Below the pieces are notes generated by a model. The model saw nothing but the letters and a program-made list of their open reading frames with translations, was not told where the DNA came from and did not search any database. From an uncultured Clostridia bacterium (GTDB lineage Bacteria; Bacillota; Clostridia; TANB77; CAG-508), in assembly GCA_948852945.1 (NCBI GenBank), contig CAQPBJ010000009.1, forward strand, positions 16,012 to 80,011: a stretch of 64,000 nt of DNA. Reading direction: 5' to 3'. Every line of letters starts with the position of its first letter. Within the stretch, counting starts at the first letter, position 1. Below are positions 27,125 to 34,106 of this stretch, piece by piece. Made by a program: the position numbers and the translations under genes.

Positions 27125-27913
27125 TTATTCTTCTATTTCATAGCAAGCATCTGAAAATTCATACATTAATGTATTGAATTTTTCTGTATTGAAATCATAA
27201 CTTGAATCATTTGCTTTTGGTTCAGATGATTTAATTTTATTATATAATGTGTTTATTTCAGGTACTATGTTATTCCATATTTCTTTTACTTTATTATATT
27301 TTTCATCTGTTAAACTTTTCATGTATGTGTCATATTCATTAAAGTTCTCCATTAATTTATCTGCCTCTGTTACAACTTTTGAATAAGAATAAGTACCACC
27401 AACAGAGTCAGTACCAGTTCCTATATACCATTTGGTTTCGTTAATAGCATTATTCCATATTTCTATAATAAAATTATTTACTTCTTGTATTCTGTTTGTA
27501 TCACTATTACCTATATTTTCTAAATCTTTCATGCTTTTCTTAAACTCTTCTACCGTGATATTTTTTTCTTTCATGTGCTTTTTTCCATCTTGTATTAATT
27601 CTTTTATTGTCATTCCATACATTGAAGAATATGGATCTTCAGCTAATAAATTCGAAAATGCATATTGTAAGTATTCATATGTTAAATAGCTTACTTCATC
27701 TGATTCTTCTCCTTTTTTGTCACAATATTCTTTCATTGTTTCTTCTATGTTTTCTTTTGTTAATTTTTTATTTTCAATACCTATATTAAAATATGATAAT
27801 AAGTAGTTTACTGGATTTTCTTTCGTTTTTACGTATATTCCTAAACAAAATCCGCCTATTGTAAATATTGCTATTAATATTATCCCTATTATTATTTTTG
27901 CAAATGGTTTCAT
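27125..27913 (-). CDS. Uncharacterised membrane-anchored extracytoplasmic protein
   Basis: 262 aa; one N-terminal helix (~7-28, GIILIAIFTIGGFCLGIYV) then a charged helical domain. I do not recognise a family. Features include GTGTDSVGGTYSYSKVVTEA around residue 166-185 and a Lys/Glu-rich helix before it. Start ATG after GGGGAAG. It stands alone with its own terminator. Export or surface location is the only inference I can support. Confidence 0.7.
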   Translation of the reverse strand: MKPFAKIIIGIILIAIFTIGGFCLGIYVKTKENPVNYLLSYFNIGIENKKLTKENIEETMKEYCDKKGEESDEVSYLTYEYLQYAFSNLLAEDPYSSMYGMTIKELIQDGKKHMKEKNITVEEFKKSMKDLENIGNSDTNRIQEVNNFIIEIWNNAINETKWYIGTGTDSVGGTYSYSKVVTEADKLMENFNEYDTYMKSLTDEKYNKVKEIWNNIVPEINTLYNKIKSSEPKANDSSYDFNTEKFNTLMYEFSDACYEIEE

Positions 27914-28014
27914 ATTACTTCCCCTTTATTTTATTTATAATGAAATTATACTTTCTTTTACAAAAAATTACAATATGTTTTATTTAGTATGTTGCACTAA
28001 AAACTCGGAACTTT

Positions 28015-28061
28015 CTATGTTTCTAAAACCAATCTAATACTGTCATTAATAATAGAATTAC
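28015..28061 (-). pseudogene. 3' remnant of a third ribbon-helix-helix gene
   Basis: The minus-strand reading NSIINDSIRLVLET then stop aligns with NSIVNDCIRFALEN of the 56-aa RHH protein, at both DNA and protein level. Similarity stops abruptly at 28061-28062, next to the atypical gene unit (terminator at 28073). The N-terminal half is missing on both sides. Confidence 0.6.
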
Positions 28062-28072
28062 GGATGGAGAAA

Positions 28073-28096
28073 GAGGCCACGCTACTGCGTGACCTC
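28073..28096 (-). terminator. Terminator of the 108-aa membrane gene
   Basis: GAGGTCACGC / GCGTGGCCTC stem (one G-T pair) with TTT after it on the minus strand; on the plus strand it is followed by TTTT. It is GC-rich compared with surrounding hairpins. Confidence 0.65.
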
Positions 28097-28122
28097 TTTT
28101 GTCAAACATTGCTTTTTCCTTT

Positions 28123-28449
28123 TTAGCTGTAGTAGCTGCTACTTTCCAGCTCCTTTCCCAGCTCAAAAGCATTTCTGATGGACAGAACCCACCATACGAT
28201 AATTGCTATTGCCGGGAAAATGTGAATCTTTGATTCGGTGATTGCCCACATAATTGTTGCTACAGTGAACAACAGCTGCTGAATGACTGAGCAGATTGTA
28301 TATGTCCGGTATGAAGTGTCTGTCTCTACATCTGCAAAGAATACGACGATACAGATGACACACGGGATTACTGCAGCCCAGCAGAGAATGTGTGGTAAAG
28401 TTAGTTGCAGAACAAATTTGGTGCTAAGAAATTCGCTTAAGTTTGACAT
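28123..28449 (-). CDS. Small membrane protein, compositionally atypical
   Basis: 108 aa with three hydrophobic helices (~18-38, ~50-70, ~75-95). ATG follows CTAGGAGGTAG. Family not recognised. Codon use is G/C-rich relative to its neighbours, like the 348-aa gene at 20552-21598. It appears inserted beside a truncated RHH gene. It lies just outside attL, so it is host DNA, or an earlier insertion in the host. Confidence 0.68.
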   Translation of the reverse strand: MSNLSEFLSTKFVLQLTLPHILCWAAVIPCVICIVVFFADVETDTSYRTYTICSVIQQLLFTVATIMWAITESKIHIFPAIAIIVWWVLSIRNAFELGKELESSSYYS

Positions 28450-28589
28450 TTTTGTCTACCTCCTAGAATTTTTACTAAACAAATTTCTACAGTTACATAG
28501 TTCTTAGGACTGGATAATATTTTATCACTGTTTACATAAAAAGTCAACTTGAGCTTTGGTTATTCTTTTATTAAAATTGTATTAAAAAC

Positions 28590-28615
28590 CCCTAGGAATA
28601 TTATTTTTCCTAGGG
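28590..28615. terminator. Original rpsR terminator, now left of attL
   Basis: CCCTAGGAA / TTCCTAGGG hairpin between the atypical gene and attL. With the prophage removed it would lie just downstream of rpsR (minus strand), 9 bases beyond the att core. Confidence 0.72.
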
Positions 28616-28623
28616 ATTACTAT

Positions 28624-28643
28624 TTATTAATCTTGTGTGTATG
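28624..28643. other. attL (20-bp core, direct repeat of attR)
   Basis: TTATTAATCTTGTGTGTATG is identical to 63930-63949. At attR this sequence encodes the last residues and stop of ribosomal protein S18. The integrase gene sits beside attR, and every gene in between fits one prophage. Confidence 0.93.
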
Positions 28644-28782
28644 AGAGATACCGGGCTTTTAGCGTTTTTTCTTCTTTTTTGTTCATTTCTTCTATTCTGC
28701 TGTTTTCAATACTTCTATCGATTATCTTTGAAATCTGTTTTTAGTGTTTTTTATTCTTTTTTAGTTCTTTTTACTTGGCGTT

Positions 28783-28805
28783 GCATTAAAAATTGCATTA
28801 AAATT
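28783..28805. repeat. TTGCATTAAAA repeats, possible integrase arm sites
   Basis: TTGCATTAAAAATTGCATTA near the left end recurs as TTGCATTAAAATTGCATTA at 63872-63890 near the right end, next to each att core. Paired arm-type sites for the tyrosine integrase are a reasonable inference. Confidence 0.45.
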
Positions 28806-28811
28806 TTACTG

Positions 28812-28985
28812 CTATTTTTTCATATTTTCTAAAGCAAATTTTATACAATTGTTAACTAAGGAATTAACTGATTGATTACTTTCGTATGATATTTCTTCTA
28901 GCTTTTCTAATAGATTTTCTTCAATTCTACAAGTTCTTTGTACATAGTTCTTCTTTTCTACCTTTTTAATAATAAATTCTTTCAT
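28812..28985 (-). CDS. Ribbon-helix-helix DNA-binding protein (prophage copy)
   Basis: 57 aa, too short for a default ORF cut-off. Start ATG after AAGGAGGT. YVQRTCRIEENLLEKLEEI, then NQSVNSLVNNCIKFALEN: about three quarters identical to the host copy at 26835-27005. It is the leftmost prophage gene and is divergent from the toxin-antitoxin pair. Possible roles are an antitoxin-like regulator or a regulator of attachment-site-proximal genes. Confidence 0.75.
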   Translation of the reverse strand: MKEFIIKKVEKKNYVQRTCRIEENLLEKLEEISYESNQSVNSLVNNCIKFALENMKK

Positions 28986-29292
28986 TTATATTACCTCCTT
29001 AGAAGTAATATAATACTGGTTTATATAAAATAAGATGTTGCAACAATTGCAAATAAAATTGCAATAATTACAACATTTTTTAGTAATTTTACAAAAATTA
29101 CAATAATTTATATTGATTTTCTTTCAAAATAGTGATATTAAATAAGCACAGAATATTCCATATTGAAATTATGTTAACTATGTGCTATAATATTATTGTA
29201 TCATAGTGTTATTATTTGTTCATAATATATACTAAGGTGATTATATTATGGATATTAAAGGATATAAGAAATTTAAAAGGAGGAGGATATAT
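28986..29292. other. Intergenic region between divergent RHH and antitoxin genes
   Basis: 307 bases without a gene. It contains repeated TTGCAA motifs (29038-29075, TTGCAACAATTGCAA and AATTGCAATAATTAC) and the toxin-antitoxin promoter at 29163-29191. Nothing else supportable was seen. Confidence 0.6.
29163..29191 (+). promoter_or_regulatory. Sigma-A promoter of the toxin-antitoxin pair
   Basis: TTGAAA (29163-29168), 17 bases, TATAAT (29186-29191). Confidence 0.85.
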
Positions 29293-29481
29293 ATGCAAAA
29301 ATTAATTGATACAAATAAAAAGATATTAGATACTAATTCAATTATTGACGAAGTTGTTAATTCTAGTTCTAATGATTGGAATGAGTTATGTGAAAGATGT
29401 TCTTCTCTAGTATCAGAAGCAAATTTGACATCTGAAGATATTGATAATATTGTTGCAGAAGCAAAAAGGGAACTTGATTGA
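29293..29481 (+). CDS. Putative antitoxin of a PIN toxin module
   Basis: 62 aa from the ATG at 29293, preceded by AAAAGGAGGAGG; the longer frame upstream is leader. Acidic and helical: SIIDEVVNSSSNDWNELCER, then TSEDIDNIVAEAKRELD. No classical DNA-binding motif is evident. Its stop overlaps the TTG start of the PIN-domain gene by 4 bases, the usual coupling in type II modules. The antitoxin role is inferred from this arrangement. Confidence 0.72.
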   Translation: MQKLIDTNKKILDTNSIIDEVVNSSSNDWNELCERCSSLVSEANLTSEDIDNIVAEAKRELD

Positions 29482-29942
29482 TTAGAGTAGTTGTTGATAC
29501 AAATGTATTTATAAATGGAATATTTAAAAATGATGAATTTTGTAAAACAATATTTAAATTGAAAAGTTTAAATAAAATAACTTTTGTAATGAATAAAGAA
29601 ATGCAAAATGAATTGTTATTTACTTTCGCTAAAATATTATTAGTGGCTAATGAAAAAACAAATACTGATAATTTAAATTTAATTTCTTTAATGGCAACTT
29701 TATCAAAATGTTTATGGCAAGTCGAAGAAATTGATCATATTATAAATACTAATTATTGTACAGATGATACATCTGATAATAAATTTATAGATTGTTGCAT
29801 AGATGGTGATGTAAAATATTTAATAACTCAAGATCAACATATTAATAGTGCATCTTCACAGTTAAAAAAAGATGGTTATGATATAGAAATCTTTAGTCCT
29901 ATGCAATTTTATACTTCATATAAAGGTCATAAACTTATTTAA
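29478..29942 (+). CDS. PIN-domain toxin (ribonuclease, COG1569-type)
   Basis: 154 aa. TTG start overlapping the antitoxin stop. It opens with MIRVVVDTNVFI (first catalytic Asp); the later motif SDNKFIDCCIDGDVKYLITQ followed by Asp carries the other acidic residues of the PIN site. This layout matches the 'PIN family toxin component' group. Probable endoribonuclease neutralised by the 62-aa partner. Located at the prophage edge and transcribed opposite to the late genes, it is probably expressed in the lysogen and may stabilise the prophage. Confidence 0.85.
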   Translation: MIRVVVDTNVFINGIFKNDEFCKTIFKLKSLNKITFVMNKEMQNELLFTFAKILLVANEKTNTDNLNLISLMATLSKCLWQVEEIDHIINTNYCTDDTSDNKFIDCCIDGDVKYLITQDQHINSASSQLKKDGYDIEIFSPMQFYTSYKGHKLI

Positions 29943-29989
29943 TAATTTTACCTTATACTTTATTGTATAACGGTCATAAAAAGATTTTT

Positions 29990-30015
29990 GAGAGTTCTTT
30001 GCAACTCTCCTTTTT
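29990..30015 (+). terminator. Terminator of the toxin-antitoxin pair
   Basis: GAGAGTT / AACTCTC stem followed by CTTTTTATTTT. Confidence 0.82.
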
Positions 30016-30088
30016 ATTTTGAATACAAAATGCCTACATTTTGCGGCACTTGTTTTTATATTTTTTATGTGTTATTATTTAAATATGG

Positions 30089-30122
30089 AAGATTCCGTGC
30101 AAAAACGGGGTCTTTTTTTATT
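30089..30122 (+). terminator. Second plus-strand hairpin with T tract
   Basis: AGATTCCGT, loop GCAAAA, ACGGGGTCT (two G-T pairs), then eight T. It lies directly before the ribosome site of the 61-aa gene, so it may act as a read-through guard or attenuator. Confidence 0.6.
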
Positions 30123-30146
30123 TTTGAAATGAAAGGAGGAATAGCA

Positions 30147-30332
30147 ATGATATCATTCAATTTGTTTAATGTTGATTTATTTAATTTTCTTCAATTTATT
30201 TTTAAATCTTTTAAAAAAGTACTTGCTAAATACGACATAACTGTTAAAGACCTTATTCTTACTGAGTGCAAGTTAATTCATGTTTCATTAATAATTTCTA
30301 TGTTCTTACTTCTTTTAGAACATTATATATAA
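30147..30332 (+). CDS. Small hydrophobic prophage protein
   Basis: 61 aa from ATG 30147 with AAAGGAGGAATAGCA; the longer upstream frame crosses a terminator and is not coding. An aromatic-rich N-terminal amphipathic stretch (FNLFNVDLFNFLQFIFKSF) precedes a C-terminal membrane helix (HVSLIISMFLLLLEHYI). No family recognised. It lies between the toxin pair and the convergent lysis genes. A small membrane toxin or holin-like protein is possible but unproven. Confidence 0.55.
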   Translation: MISFNLFNVDLFNFLQFIFKSFKKVLAKYDITVKDLILTECKLIHVSLIISMFLLLLEHYI

Positions 30333-30350
30333 TAGTCTAATAGCTTTTTA

Positions 30351-30377
30351 AAGAAGAGAGATAACTCTCTTCTTTTC
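30351..30377. terminator. Bidirectional terminator between 61-aa gene and endolysin
   Basis: AAGAAGAGAG / CTCTCTTCTT perfect 10-bp stem with T runs on both strands, serving the convergent genes. Confidence 0.85.
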
Positions 30378-31250
30378 TTATATTTTTAAAACTTGTCCTG
30401 GATAAATTTTGTTTGAATCATATATTCCATTTTTTTGAGCTATTGCTTGATATGTTGTTCCGTATTTTTGTGCTATCCCTGATAATGTATCTCCTGGTTT
30501 AACAGTATATGTAATATTATTTGTATTAACTCTTTGAGTATAATCTAAGCATATCCAACCTGCACCTGATTTTAATTTTCCCCAATTACCTTTAGTTTCA
30601 ATTATTGTATATGTTCCTTTATCTGTGATACATCCTACAATTGCTGTTCCTGTTCCTACACCTTGTCTTATGTTTAAGGCAGTTGCTGTAACTTTTACAA
30701 GATATGACTTATCATTGTTAGTTGTAGTTACTACTTTCTCATCTAGTCTTGTATTAACTTCTTGAACTAATTGAGTAAATTTACTTTGTAAATAATCGCC
30801 TGGGCAATTAGTATTTGCAAACATATTGTGTCTTGTTAATGATCCATTTTTAGTACCATCATACGTAAGTCTGAAACCATGTCTTTTACAAATATCTACA
30901 CACAAATTCACTAATGATTTCCAAGCTGCAGCAGATACAGGCCAGTTTCCACCTGTAGCACTATTTGAAACTTCGATAGTAATTGCTTGACAGTCATTTT
31001 CAGCATTACTTGATGTCCATGCTCTGTTTTCTTCCTCTACATAACAAGCTATTTTCCCATCATTTCCTATTCCATAATTAGCACTTGCTTGTCTACCTGG
31101 TTCTTGAAATATTTTACCACATTGTTCTGCTGATAAAACACCTGCCATATGATGTACAGTTATTTTACAAATCTTATAACCTCTACGTCCTTGAGTGTAG
31201 TTTGATGCACTTGCAGGAACTGTTACTTGTGTTAAACCTGATTTACTCAT
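30378..31250 (-). CDS. Endolysin: N-acetylmuramoyl-L-alanine amidase with SH3 and LysM domains
   Basis: 290 aa. Residues ~1-165 are an Amidase_2/PGRP-type zinc amidase: ITVHHMAGV (first metal His), a second-strand AITIEVSNS, and TRHNMFANTNCPGDYL (second metal His and Cys ligand). Residues ~185-245 are a bacterial SH3 domain (TALNIRQGVGTG...WICLDY). Residues ~247-290 are one LysM (YTVKPGDTLSGIAQKYG). It cleaves the stem peptide from MurNAc and releases virions. No signal peptide is seen, so the upstream holin must export or unmask it. It is last in the late operon. Confidence 0.95.
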   Translation of the reverse strand: MSKSGLTQVTVPASASNYTQGRRGYKICKITVHHMAGVLSAEQCGKIFQEPGRQASANYGIGNDGKIACYVEEENRAWTSSNAENDCQAITIEVSNSATGGNWPVSAAAWKSLVNLCVDICKRHGFRLTYDGTKNGSLTRHNMFANTNCPGDYLQSKFTQLVQEVNTRLDEKVVTTTNNDKSYLVKVTATALNIRQGVGTGTAIVGCITDKGTYTIIETKGNWGKLKSGAGWICLDYTQRVNTNNITYTVKPGDTLSGIAQKYGTTYQAIAQKNGIYDSNKIYPGQVLKI

Positions 31251-31251
31251 A

Positions 31252-31599
31252 CTATTTTTCCTCCTTATTATTTACTTTCTTCTTCCAATTATCTGGCATT
31301 GGAAAACCTAACTTATCGCAATTTTCTACTAATGACATAATTTCCATGTATGAAACGTAAATAACCATAAAATACATTACTGCACTAATTCCAAATGCAT
31401 AATTAAAAAGTGTACCTAAAACTATGTAACAAAGTTCAGCACACTTCTTTCCTAAACCGTCTCTCATTCTTGAGCTTGATACTTTATTGTTTTTCCATGC
31501 ATTATAATATCCTGTAACGACGTCTAACGCCATTAAAATAAGCGGTAGTATAAATACCCACCACTTGCTTGTAAAATGTAAATTCATTAATTCTTCCAT
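31252..31599 (-). CDS. Phage holin (holin_4 / TcdE-like family)
   Basis: 115 aa from the ATG at 31599, placed by GTGGAGG; the earlier ATG at 31620 is inside the preceding gene. Helices at ~12-30 (WWVFILPLILMALDVVTGYY) and ~58-85; the motif LDVVTGYYNAWKNNK and SSRMRDGLGKK are typical of this holin group. The C-terminal tail is Lys-rich. Directly before the endolysin. It forms the membrane lesion that triggers lysis. Confidence 0.92.
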   Translation of the reverse strand: MEELMNLHFTSKWWVFILPLILMALDVVTGYYNAWKNNKVSSSRMRDGLGKKCAELCYIVLGTLFNYAFGISAVMYFMVIYVSYMEIMSLVENCDKLGFPMPDNWKKKVNNKEEK

Positions 31600-31600
31600 A

Positions 31601-31795
31601 TTAATTTTCCTCCACTTCATCTATTTCGATATAATTATCTTCACTGTCGAATTTTCCAAGATAAATTTCTTTTGATTTCACAACTGGCACTTCTTCCCCA
31701 GTTTCTTCATCAATTTTTGTTTCTTTTGATATAATAATTTTTCCAGCTGATGCTGTTAATTTTCTTAAAGTTACTTGTTCTTCTTTTAATTCCAT
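31601..31795 (-). CDS. Small acidic phage protein before the holin
   Basis: 64 aa with many Lys/Glu residues and a GEEVPVVKSKEIYLGKFD strand-rich stretch. No family recognised. It overlaps the holin start, with a strong upstream site (AAAGGAGAATATT). It may be a small baseplate or fibre accessory protein. Confidence 0.62.
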   Translation of the reverse strand: MELKEEQVTLRKLTASAGKIIISKETKIDEETGEEVPVVKSKEIYLGKFDSEDNYIEIDEVEEN

Positions 31796-31808
31796 AATAT
31801 TCTCCTTT

Positions 31809-32597
31809 CTATGAAATTGTATAACCTTTATTTGTTCCTACAGCTATTTCTTCTGCTGTTAATTTAGCTAAGTTGGTTGACCCTAAATTTATTGTTCTAG
31901 TTGTTTCTGAAGCTATAGCATTTTCAAGCAAATATACTAAGCATTCTTTTTTTAGGTTTAATGAATCACTTAATTTTAACTCTGAAGAATTTAAGTTTTT
32001 AATATAAACTTGTTCTAATTTAGAACAACTAATAAACATATATTGCAAACTATTATTAACATCTGAAATATCTATTATTCCGTTAATCTCTACTAAATTT
32101 TTAGTGTTCGAAAACATATATGAAACATTTGATACTTTTACAGTATTTGGAAATTTAATACTTCTAAAAAAGCTGTTTCCAAAACAATTGTTAACCTCTA
32201 CTGTTTGTGAAAAAGACCAATTGCTAATATCTAAATCGTAATTAACATATTGTTGAGCACCATAGTTCCAACCAGCGAACATATTACTTATATTATATAT
32301 TTTTTTTAAATTATTATTTTTACACCAATTAATAGCAGAATTTTGAACTTTTTGAACTAAATCATTTGCGCTACTAATTTTATTTGCATAAATATTTGGA
32401 TAACAATAAAAAAAGTAAGCTAGATTAAGTTCATTATTTATAGTTCTCAATTTTATTAATTCATCTGTATCACTATTAATTTTTTCTTGAATTTTTGCAG
32501 GATAACTGCTAAAAGCTTCTTCTGCTGTTGCTTCTGCAATAATTCTTAATGCTTCTTTTGTTTCTTTAAGTTTTTGAAGTTTTGTAGCTATTGACAT
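31809..32597 (-). CDS. Tail-spike/fibre protein with BspA-like leucine-rich repeats
   Basis: 262 aa. The N-terminal ~60 residues are helical. Residues ~95-240 contain repeated short units of the DUF285/BspA type: NISNMFAGWN, VEVNNCFGNSFFRSIKFP, VSNVSYMFSNTKNLVEI and LQYMFISCSKLEQVYI. These repeats are common in surface and receptor-binding proteins of gut Firmicutes and their phages. It starts one base into the stop of the collagen-like gene. Receptor binding is inferred. Confidence 0.7.
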   Translation of the reverse strand: MSIATKLQKLKETKEALRIIAEATAEEAFSSYPAKIQEKINSDTDELIKLRTINNELNLAYFFYCYPNIYANKISSANDLVQKVQNSAINWCKNNNLKKIYNISNMFAGWNYGAQQYVNYDLDISNWSFSQTVEVNNCFGNSFFRSIKFPNTVKVSNVSYMFSNTKNLVEINGIIDISDVNNSLQYMFISCSKLEQVYIKNLNSSELKLSDSLNLKKECLVYLLENAIASETTRTINLGSTNLAKLTAEEIAVGTNKGYTIS

Positions 32598-33175
32598 TAG
32601 ACCACCTCCCCGTTTATTTCATCGAGAATTAATCCAATATCTTCATTCACTTTACTTACTACTTCATTTACCATCTCTGTCTTTTCTTCTTCTGTAAAGT
32701 AATCTATACCCTTTTCTGGAGTATGTCCGTCTTGTCCATTAGTCCCATCTTTTCCATTAACTCCTGGTTCACCTTTTTCTCCCTCTTGTCCTGGTTCTCC
32801 TTGAGGTCCTTGTGGCCCATCTTGTCCATCCCTACCTTTTAAACTTTCAAGATATTCTTCTACTGTACCAACAAATCCTTTTTCAAGAGCTATTTCATAA
32901 GATGACTTTCCATTAGGACCTGGAATCAAATTAATATTTTTTACTTCATTTGATATTTTATTGATTTCTTTTTTCATTTCTTCATGTTCTTTAACTCTTG
33001 TGTTTTCAGCTGCTATCCTGCTATTTTCATTGCTTTTTCTTGTATTTTCTGCAGCAATTCTTTTTTCTTCATTCTCATTACGTTCTTTTTCATTTAACTG
33101 TTTTTGAACTTCTGCTGATTCGTCATAATCAGGTATATTTATGACTATGTTCTCGCCCTCTGCTTTAAAACTCAT
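32597..33175 (-). CDS. Collagen-like tail fibre protein
   Basis: 192 aa: beta N-terminus (1-20), charged coiled coil (~20-90, with repeated EKRIAAENTRKSNENSRIAA), about eleven Gly-X-Y triplets (~115-150, for example GPQGPQGEPGQEGEKGEPG), and a short helical C-terminus. It resembles baseplate/fibre proteins with a trimeric neck and a collagen stalk. Directly adjacent to the 108-aa baseplate-like gene upstream. It probably forms a trimeric stalk that carries the LRR protein or another tip. Confidence 0.82.
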   Translation of the reverse strand: MSFKAEGENIVINIPDYDESAEVQKQLNEKERNENEEKRIAAENTRKSNENSRIAAENTRVKEHEEMKKEINKISNEVKNINLIPGPNGKSSYEIALEKGFVGTVEEYLESLKGRDGQDGPQGPQGEPGQEGEKGEPGVNGKDGTNGQDGHTPEKGIDYFTEEEKTEMVNEVVSKVNEDIGLILDEINGEVV

Positions 33176-33502
33176 CTACACACCTCTTTTCACTTTTATT
33201 TTTCCTAAAGGAAGAATAGTATCAACTCTTTCCTCATCTCTGTATAGTTTGAATCCATAATAGTATGTTTTATCAGATTCTTCTGCAGATAATATTTTCG
33301 TTACATTTTTATTTATGTCAATAATAAATTTATTCTTTTCTATACCGCTTCTCGAACTATACAAAACCGAATCTTCATCTAATGTTTCTTTGATTCTAAA
33401 TTCAATCACATCTGTCGTTCTTATATCTCCAGTAACTTCAACTTCAAGTGTTCCAGTGTCTCCTTCATATAATGTAATTGTTCCATTTTTGCAATAAATC
33501 AT
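33176..33502 (-). CDS. BppU-like baseplate/fibre N-terminal domain protein
   Basis: 108 aa, all beta. NGTITLYEGDTGTLEVEVTG followed by DVIEFRIKETLDEDSVLYS fits the N-terminal domain of lactococcal-phage-type upper baseplate proteins. AAAGGAGTAGAT before the ATG. It ends one base before the collagen-like gene, so the two may be a split two-gene version of a fibre that is a single chain in other phages. Confidence 0.62.
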   Translation of the reverse strand: MIYCKNGTITLYEGDTGTLEVEVTGDIRTTDVIEFRIKETLDEDSVLYSSRSGIEKNKFIIDINKNVTKILSAEESDKTYYYGFKLYRDEERVDTILPLGKIKVKRGV

Positions 33503-33524
33503 ATCTACTCCTTTCTATATTTAT

Positions 33525-34082
33525 TCAAGCTACTTTTTGCCAAATATAACATGTAAAGTATGGTTGTCTAATGTCAAAAGCTTCCCCATCTCCTGTAGAT
33601 GACATAGCTATATAATTCAACCAACCTTTGGTAGGATATCCTTGTATATGTGTTCCATAGCTTAATTGATATTTTGCATTATTTCCATTTAGTGGGACAG
33701 CTCCTTGTTCATTTGGATTTACAGCTGCTATATTATGAGCATGTGCTGGAATGTTTTTAATATCTAAAGTTGCTTCTTTTTTTCCTCCAATTTTTTCTGC
33801 TGCATTATAATCATCATCTTCTGGATTTACACCAACTAGAGTTCTCCCCTTTGAAACTAGTATCCATTTGCCTCCAAATCTTCTTTCTGGATTAGTTTTA
33901 TCTACACTTAAAAAAATGTCCCCAACCTTATAAGCTGTTTTGTTTATATTTTCTACTATGTAATCTAAGTAATTCATTATCAATTCAATTTCTACGTTAG
34001 TTTGTTGTCTTAATACTTCTAATGATATGTTTACATTTCTGTCTTTTCTATTAGTTATATTTCTTTTTATTTTTTCAAGCAT
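33525..34082 (-). CDS. Tail fibre tip/collar-like domain protein
   Basis: 185 aa from the ATG at 34082, because the only ribosome site (GGAGGAAAAG) lies inside the first codons of the longer frame (34094). A helical start is followed by AYKVGDIFLSVDKTNPERRF, GGKWILVSKGRTLVGVN, IPAHAHNI and a C-terminal IRQPYFTCYIWQKVA. This is the classic pattern of phage tail-collar/gp53-like fibre tips. The protein probably contacts the host surface. Confidence 0.8.
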   Translation of the reverse strand: MLEKIKRNITNRKDRNVNISLEVLRQQTNVEIELIMNYLDYIVENINKTAYKVGDIFLSVDKTNPERRFGGKWILVSKGRTLVGVNPEDDDYNAAEKIGGKKEATLDIKNIPAHAHNIAAVNPNEQGAVPLNGNNAKYQLSYGTHIQGYPTKGWLNYIAMSSTGDGEAFDIRQPYFTCYIWQKVA

Positions 34083-34106
34083 CTTTTCCTCCATATAAAA
34101 AGAGAG

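Noticed and set aside
29988..30146. N-terminal extension of the 61-aa gene
   Set aside because: It would cross a terminator hairpin and T tract; the strong ribosome site before ATG 30147 decides the start.
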